From NCBI GenBank assembly GCA_000995965.1, contig LBYD01000001.1, positions 1 through 64,000 on the forward strand: DNA of 64,000 nucleotides, given 5' to 3'. The translations under genes and the position numbers were made by a program. Position 1 is the first letter of the stretch, and the number at the start of each line of letters is the position of its first letter. The notes under the pieces were generated by a model. It searched no databases, had not been told where the DNA came from, and saw only the letters and a program-made list of their open reading frames with translations. Shown here one piece after another: positions 59,160-64,000 of the stretch. This DNA comes from Candidatus Moranbacteria bacterium GW2011_GWC2_40_12 (GTDB lineage: Bacteria; Patescibacteria; Paceibacteria; Moranbacterales; UBA11712).

Positions 59160-62100
59160 TTAGTCTGCTTGAATTATATTTAGAGCGTTTATTTTAAATT
59201 GTATCGGCGAATTGTTCTGCAGGGATAGCCACGTATTTTGATAATCTTTCCAGGCATACTGTGCGCTTATTCGTATGACATATTTGTGCTGTTGGCCGTC
59301 ATTCACGGCAGTAAATTGGACTGTTCCTCGAGTTTGCGTATTATCGCCGTATTGCAATATTATGTTGGGATTATTTGTTTCACTAACTTGAAACGATTGC
59401 AAGTCAACCACAACATATGTTCCATATTTTTTTTCTTCATCGGTTAGCGGCGGAAAATCGTAGCGGTAGGCGTTGTTTGAATCATCTCCCGAAGCCGAAA
59501 GAAATGATACATTAGTTTGTTCTTTATTTGGTCTATTTTGTAAAAATCCTTCAGCTTTTCGCAAAACAGGAAGATTTTCCATTATTTTTGAATCATACTT
59601 CCCCCAGATATAAGGCAGATAATTTATTTGAAAATTTTGTGGCAAAACAGAATCCTCAATTGTTCCGATGATTGGATCGGATGATTGAATAAGCTGCATT
59701 GTTTTTAAATCGAAAAGATCGTTTTCAACGAAATCAAGACGAAGATCATCCAGCTTTGCTGCTTCCTTTTTCGGAGTGACAGGGAAATATAAATAATTCT
59801 GGCCGGAATTTGCCATTAGCGTGCTCGAATTTTCCTCTTTGAATTCGGAACCGTCCAAAGCATAGAAAAGTTGCATGATTCCGCCGAGTTGAGATTCTCC
59901 CTCGGCATAAAGATAATAATAACTTTGTTTTTGCAGCTCTAATCCTTTTTTATCCGAAATTAATTGATATATAAAGGGATCCTTTCCGTTTGCCTGAAAC
60001 AAAGTTTCGTTTGGATTATGAGCGATGGAGTTGCTGCCAACATCGGATAATAGTTTCTTTGAGCCCAGTAATTCTTTTTTCGGGGAACTATTTTTGGGCT
60101 GCCAATCATTGCGGATCCAAATTTCGCGACTGTTGATAATTGCATATGGATGATAATTTTGGTAGAAGTATTCCGCAAGCTTATAGTAGCGAATTTGAAA
60201 AGGAACGCTATCCAAATTATAGGGAACAGTATAAGCAAAAACTAATACGGGGATTTCATATTTCTTCAGTCTTCGAAGAGCACTTTCCTGCAGATAATCA
60301 TCATGCATCAGCATTAAGTGGTTTGTGAAAAAAGGTGTCTCCTTGTGAGTATAAACGTATAGCATTGGGCTATTGCTGAAATCAAAAAAAGTTTCTTTGT
60401 CCTTCATCTGATTATTGATAAAGTTCGCAAATTCATTGAAATTTGAGTTCGCAATATTTTCTGGTATTATTCCCCGCTCAATACGGCCTTGTTCCGGTTT
60501 GACGGCTGGAAGCTGTTTTAAATGTGCTACAGCATCGGACATGATTCCAGTATTTTTCAAGAGTATCGGCGTTTTAGGATTAGACGGAATCAGATTGAAT
60601 TGGTAAATAATAAATGTAGTCGCGATCATAAATCCTGAAAATTGAACGTAAACACCTTTTTTTTCAAGCATAAAAAAAACTAATCCGCCGAAGAGAAGCG
60701 TGGCGAAAGTCGAAAGCTCCATTGTCGTGTTTTCGAAAAGATTGTGGCGCACAGTCCCGCGCAAAGCCATATTTATTAGCGTAAAAGCAGCGAGAAAAAA
60801 GTAGCTCAATAATACCACCCGACTGACAGTTAAGCGTCGCAGTCGGCTATAAATGATAAGCGCGCATATGCTAGTGACGAGAACAAACGGTGTGATGAAA
60901 TAGTGCCAAATCGAGTATCCGTCTATCCTGTTGTTCCATAGCGCTGGATAGGCGAAAGCTTGATTGGAGTTGAGGATATGAGAGAAATCTCTGAGCCAAG
61001 GAATGATCGGGGTTTCACGAATTGCAAGCAGAGCCATGAAAAGACTCGATGCAAAGATAAAAATAACGGCAAAAATTTTGACCAATTTTTTCCATTGGAT
61101 CGATAGAGGCAATGAAGCCGAAAGGGCAAGTATAACAGCCGCTATAATCGCGATAATAGAGGATGTGCCTATATCAATTCTGAATAAAATCGCAAGAGGA
61201 AGCGCTGATGCCAGCATTACATATGACGACAATTTTTGCGTGCGAAGAGCATAAATGAATAAGCCCAATACCAGAAGCGATATCGTATAAAGAGCAGGAA
61301 ATAATATTCCAAGTTGTGGAACCAAAAGGATAGTGCCCAGGGAAATATAAGCGTTTTTAGTTATCCCTTTAATGAAAAAATAGATAACCAACATTTCAAA
61401 AACGCTTTGCAAAAAATCGTAATGAGACCATCCAGTCGCGCTGTATCCATTCAGTCCGGCATATATAAATCCCCATATCGCGTCAGAAAAGACATGAGCA
61501 TTAAACGATTCAATGATTGGTATTTTGCCGAATTCAAAAAACTGTTGGATCATCAAACCCGAGTTAGCCGGCTCGAACATATCGGTCGGAACCGGAACTA
61601 ATGGAGTATACCAAAGTAGTGTGCCAAGGCTGACAATTAGCATTGGAAAATAAACAAAGTGGAGTAACTTGGCGGCGCTGGGCTTCCAGAAACGGCTGAT
61701 CCAAAATAAGACTGCGGAACAAAAGAATATTGCAATCACTCCAACCGTTGAAATGGCTGTTGGCGAAACTAAATTTATGCCGTGATGGTTCGCGACGAGG
61801 TAAGCTTCCTTACTAAAAAAAGGCAAAAACGAAGCAAACGCGAGTGGCGCTGTGGAAAGAAGCAGGGTTGATAATTGTCCATCACTTGTTTTTTGTCGAT
61901 ATTTTTTCGGGATTATTAATTCCCAAAACAATGAACCAACGAATGCGATTATTGTGCAGATGATAAAAATAAAGATTGTATCATGAGGAGGATGGGAAAA
62001 GCCCAAAAGATTGAAAATTTTCGAGTTGTCAGAAATGAATGCTGCACCCGAGAAAGAAATAATGAAAAGCCAGCTCATGTATGTATGCGCGTTTAGATAC

Positions 62101-62561
62101 TGCAGGACCGGCCAGCGTCTCGAAAGAAATTCGCTGAGAATGCTGAGCAGGTGAATACTGAGGATAGCAAAAAGAAAAAAGAACGGGGGATCCTGAGGAA
62201 TGAATAGATAAAAGAAGAAAGAAAATAATCCCACAAATGACGATGCTTTGATAACAGTGCGTGTTGCAGAAGAAAGGAACCGCTGGAAAAACGAGAAGAT
62301 TAAAGAAACAGCAAGGCCAACAAGAACAACCAAAACAAGCGATATTACGGTCGTTGTTATTCGGCCAGAGACATCCAGCTGGCTAAGCGTTGCAGCTGAT
62401 ATAATACGTCCCTTGAAATTTGTAAGCTTAAATGATTGATGCGACAGCCAAAGATTCAATATCCAAAGAGTATAGAAAAAAATAGCAAAACCATATTCCT
62501 GCGCTAATTGCGGTATACTTTTTATAAATTCATTTATTTTAGATGCTATCAATTTCCGCAT
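59160..62561 (-). CDS. Large membrane protein, GT-C-like, with extracytoplasmic C-terminal domain
   Basis: 1133 aa. The first 650 residues hold about 18-20 TM helices. Two acidic motifs in loops (VPTDMFEPANSGL, about 320, and NNRIDGY) could belong to a GT-C type active site. The last 480 residues are outside the membrane, mixed alpha/beta, ending in a beta-sandwich-like domain (FPPLTDEEKKYGTYVVVDL...). No family was recognised with confidence. It lies between a GT2 and a methyltransferase, so a glycan-transfer role is inferred. Confidence 0.65.
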   Translation of the reverse strand: MRKLIASKINEFIKSIPQLAQEYGFAIFFYTLWILNLWLSHQSFKLTNFKGRIISAATLSQLDVSGRITTTVISLVLVVLVGLAVSLIFSFFQRFLSSATRTVIKASSFVGLFSFFFYLFIPQDPPFFFLFAILSIHLLSILSEFLSRRWPVLQYLNAHTYMSWLFIISFSGAAFISDNSKIFNLLGFSHPPHDTIFIFIICTIIAFVGSLFWELIIPKKYRQKTSDGQLSTLLLSTAPLAFASFLPFFSKEAYLVANHHGINLVSPTAISTVGVIAIFFCSAVLFWISRFWKPSAAKLLHFVYFPMLIVSLGTLLWYTPLVPVPTDMFEPANSGLMIQQFFEFGKIPIIESFNAHVFSDAIWGFIYAGLNGYSATGWSHYDFLQSVFEMLVIYFFIKGITKNAYISLGTILLVPQLGILFPALYTISLLVLGLFIYALRTQKLSSYVMLASALPLAILFRIDIGTSSIIAIIAAVILALSASLPLSIQWKKLVKIFAVIFIFASSLFMALLAIRETPIIPWLRDFSHILNSNQAFAYPALWNNRIDGYSIWHYFITPFVLVTSICALIIYSRLRRLTVSRVVLLSYFFLAAFTLINMALRGTVRHNLFENTTMELSTFATLLFGGLVFFMLEKKGVYVQFSGFMIATTFIIYQFNLIPSNPKTPILLKNTGIMSDAVAHLKQLPAVKPEQGRIERGIIPENIANSNFNEFANFINNQMKDKETFFDFSNSPMLYVYTHKETPFFTNHLMLMHDDYLQESALRRLKKYEIPVLVFAYTVPYNLDSVPFQIRYYKLAEYFYQNYHPYAIINSREIWIRNDWQPKNSSPKKELLGSKKLLSDVGSNSIAHNPNETLFQANGKDPFIYQLISDKKGLELQKQSYYYLYAEGESQLGGIMQLFYALDGSEFKEENSSTLMANSGQNYLYFPVTPKKEAAKLDDLRLDFVENDLFDLKTMQLIQSSDPIIGTIEDSVLPQNFQINYLPYIWGKYDSKIMENLPVLRKAEGFLQNRPNKEQTNVSFLSASGDDSNNAYRYDFPPLTDEEKKYGTYVVVDLQSFQVSETNNPNIILQYGDNTQTRGTVQFTAVNDGQQHKYVIRISAQYAWKDYQNTWLSLQNNSPIQFKINALNIIQAD

Positions 62562-62596
62562 TTTTTATTTTTCGGATTGGCATTAAATTTTTAGTT

Positions 62597-63532
62597 TTAC
62601 TTTATTCTCTTTATTGTTTGAACGGTAAAAGTGGGTTTGTCCTTTGTCTCCTCTAATATCATTGTCAGATACTTTCCCAGAATAGTCAGAATAAGAAACA
62701 ATCCTGAAAAACCAAAGGAAAGAAACAGCATTGTTGTTGTCCATCCTGTCACGACAATTGATTTTTCCGTGAGGTAGATTACAACAGCGTAAATTCCAAT
62801 CAGCACAGAGAATATAAAAAATAACACTGACAACAAAAGTGTTAGCTTGAGACCAATTCCTGAAAAAGAGAGAAGCACCTCAACGGCGAGTTCAATTTTT
62901 TCTCCGAAAGTCCTGTCCGACCTTATTTTTTTTGTAGGAGTAAAATAGATTGTGGCCGTTGGAAAGCCAGAACGCCTGTAAATGATTTTCCTATAACGAT
63001 TTTTTTCTTTTGATTTTAGTATTGTGTTTAGAGCCCTTCTGGTGATTAGCTTGAAAGACTCAGTCTCAAGATTCAATTTTTGATAAGAAAAACTGTTCAG
63101 CATTTTGTAAAATATTGCCGAGGTAAAATTGAGTTTTCTGTCAGGGGAAGCAAAAACTATATCATAACCAGTCCCACTTTTTTCATATGCATTCCAGAGT
63201 GTCTCAATCGGGTATTCCAAACCGATAGATTCAATTTCGTATATGAAATCCCCAATCGCCATTTCTGTCCCTGCGAGCATGGCTAATTCGCTATTGTGCT
63301 TCCAAGCAGTGCTGATAACCGTGACTTTGCCGCAAAATTTTTCTTTGCTTGCGACTATAACATCAAGAGTCTTGTCCGAGCTTGCGTCATTAACAAGTAT
63401 AATTTCAAATGACTCGAATCTTTCAGAAAGGAAGCCATATATTTTTTCTAGGAATTTGATTATTGTTCTTTCGGCATTATGCACATAAACTACGGCCGAG
63501 ATGAAAGTTTTCTCTTTTGTTGAAATAATCAT
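62597..63532 (-). CDS. GT2-type glycosyltransferase with two C-terminal TM helices, DxD lost
   Basis: 311 aa similar to DPM1/GtrB-type enzymes: VVYVHNAERTIIKFL, FEIILVNDASSDKTLDVI, and a C-terminal TM pair (about 235-262 and 270-297). The central DxD that binds the metal should follow GDFI; here the sequence is YEIESIG. Either it uses another ligand or it is inactive. It is read after the partial gene upstream with a 4-bp ATGA overlap. Confidence 0.75.
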   Translation of the reverse strand: MIISTKEKTFISAVVYVHNAERTIIKFLEKIYGFLSERFESFEIILVNDASSDKTLDVIVASKEKFCGKVTVISTAWKHNSELAMLAGTEMAIGDFIYEIESIGLEYPIETLWNAYEKSGTGYDIVFASPDRKLNFTSAIFYKMLNSFSYQKLNLETESFKLITRRALNTILKSKEKNRYRKIIYRRSGFPTATIYFTPTKKIRSDRTFGEKIELAVEVLLSFSGIGLKLTLLLSVLFFIFSVLIGIYAVVIYLTEKSIVVTGWTTTMLFLSFGFSGLFLILTILGKYLTMILEETKDKPTFTVQTIKRIK

Positions 63533-64000
63533 TGTAATATTGGGTCCAAGTCATATATCGTGTTTATCTTTCCAGACAACACAGATATAAAAGTCGGATT
63601 ATTAGAAAATTGGCGGATAACGGTTGGCCTTGAATCATCCAGTTCTGACATTTTTAGAATTGGCTTTATGGCGAAATAAGAATCTTTATATTTTATTTTA
63701 ACTTCTTCATTTAAGTATTTCTTTGCAAGCTGATTCATATAGCAATAAGCCGATTTTGGCCGAGCTGGGCAGTTATTGCAATTCTCGAGTTTTTTAGGTG
63801 TGCATTTTGGATTTTTATTTTGACAGGTAAAAACTGGGAGTTCTTTCTGGGAGTCAAGATGCGGTGTGAATTCAACAGCGGTTAGGGAATGGGTTTTTGT
63901 GAGCCCAAAGGGCATTACTGAGAAAAACGGACCATCCATAACCGTAATGCCCATGTCTTTTAGGCTGTTGGAAACTTCGCATGTAATGATTTCGCAAATT
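63529..64000 (-). CDS. C-terminal part of a Cys-rich protein, possibly FAD-dependent oxidoreductase
   Basis: The frame is open to the window edge on the minus strand, so the N-terminus is missing. The visible 156 residues contain MDGPFFSVMPFGLTKTHSLTAVEFTPH, which resembles the end region of DAO-type FAD oxidoreductases found in surface-glycan clusters. Then comes a Cys-rich block (CQNKNPKCTPKKLENCNNC). Assignment is tentative. Confidence 0.5.
   Translation of the reverse strand, partial: ICEIITCEVSNSLKDMGITVMDGPFFSVMPFGLTKTHSLTAVEFTPHLDSQKELPVFTCQNKNPKCTPKKLENCNNCPARPKSAYCYMNQLAKKYLNEEVKIKYKDSYFAIKPILKMSELDDSRPTVIRQFSNNPTFISVLSGKINTIYDLDPILQ

Overview
The window looks like a piece of a Patescibacteria/CPR (Parcubacteria-group) chromosome. 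This is an inference. It rests on compact genes, start sites mostly without Shine-Dalgarno sequences, short versions of universal proteins (61-aa SecE, 214-aa L1), a 23S rRNA gene loaded with group I introns, and a mix of peptidoglycan, polyamine and surface-glycan genes with almost no central metabolism. TAA, TAG and TGA all end recognisable genes, so ordinary code 11 applies. No tRNA or 16S rRNA gene was found.

Layout. 0-1.4 kb: a HAD phosphatase and an RBBP9-like hydrolase. 1.4-6.7 kb: four consecutive secreted proteins (beta-propeller-like or Ig-like) that all end in Lys/Arg-rich beta domains. 6.8-8.6 kb: rpsP, a KH protein (khpA) and a NYN-domain protein, with clear promoters and terminators. 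8.6-12.8 kb: an accessory island (broken AbrB-like gene, two membrane proteins, DinD, a DUF4143-type AAA ATPase) marked by three copies of a palindrome made of tandem AAATACGTATTT units. 12.8-19.5 kb: trmD with an in-frame repeat insertion, then the cell-wall genes ftsW, murG, a patatin lipase, murC and murB. 19.7-25.3 kb: a deoxyhypusine-synthase-like enzyme, agmatinase, a methyltransferase, an ATP-grasp enzyme, an ECF S-component and small proteins. speD at 43.8 kb completes a polyamine set. 25.4-30.4 kb: gyrB, secE, nusG, rplK and rplA, nearly every one preceded by a long palindrome ending just before its start codon.

30.9-36.3 kb: a 5-kb 23S rRNA gene and a 5S gene. The 23S gene carries three group I introns by my alignment (E. 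coli sites 1931, 1951 and 2656). The last two carry LAGLIDADG endonuclease genes. It also has an enlarged helix 25 holding a Shine-Dalgarno-preceded 31-codon membrane-peptide ORF, and it apparently lacks about 31 nt of helix 93/94 in the peptidyl-transferase region. 36.4-43.6 kb: a small hypothetical gene, a membrane-anchored baseplate-J-like protein, dnaE, a secreted protein, rnhB and rpmF. 44.3-64 kb: a surface-polysaccharide region with an ABC-2 permease and its Wzt-like ATPase (plus a duplicated wzt 5' fragment), GT-C and GT2 glycosyltransferases, methyltransferases, a sulfate-activation pair (cysC, sat) and a beta-helix/lipase fusion.

The strongest novelty candidates are the 23S gene itself and a set of short palindromic elements. 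One 36-bp element can be seen as a filled site upstream of rplA against an empty site upstream of nusG. Other palindromes lie inside trmD and a glycosyltransferase gene, or cover translation start regions. All product names are from reading sequence by eye; no database search was run.
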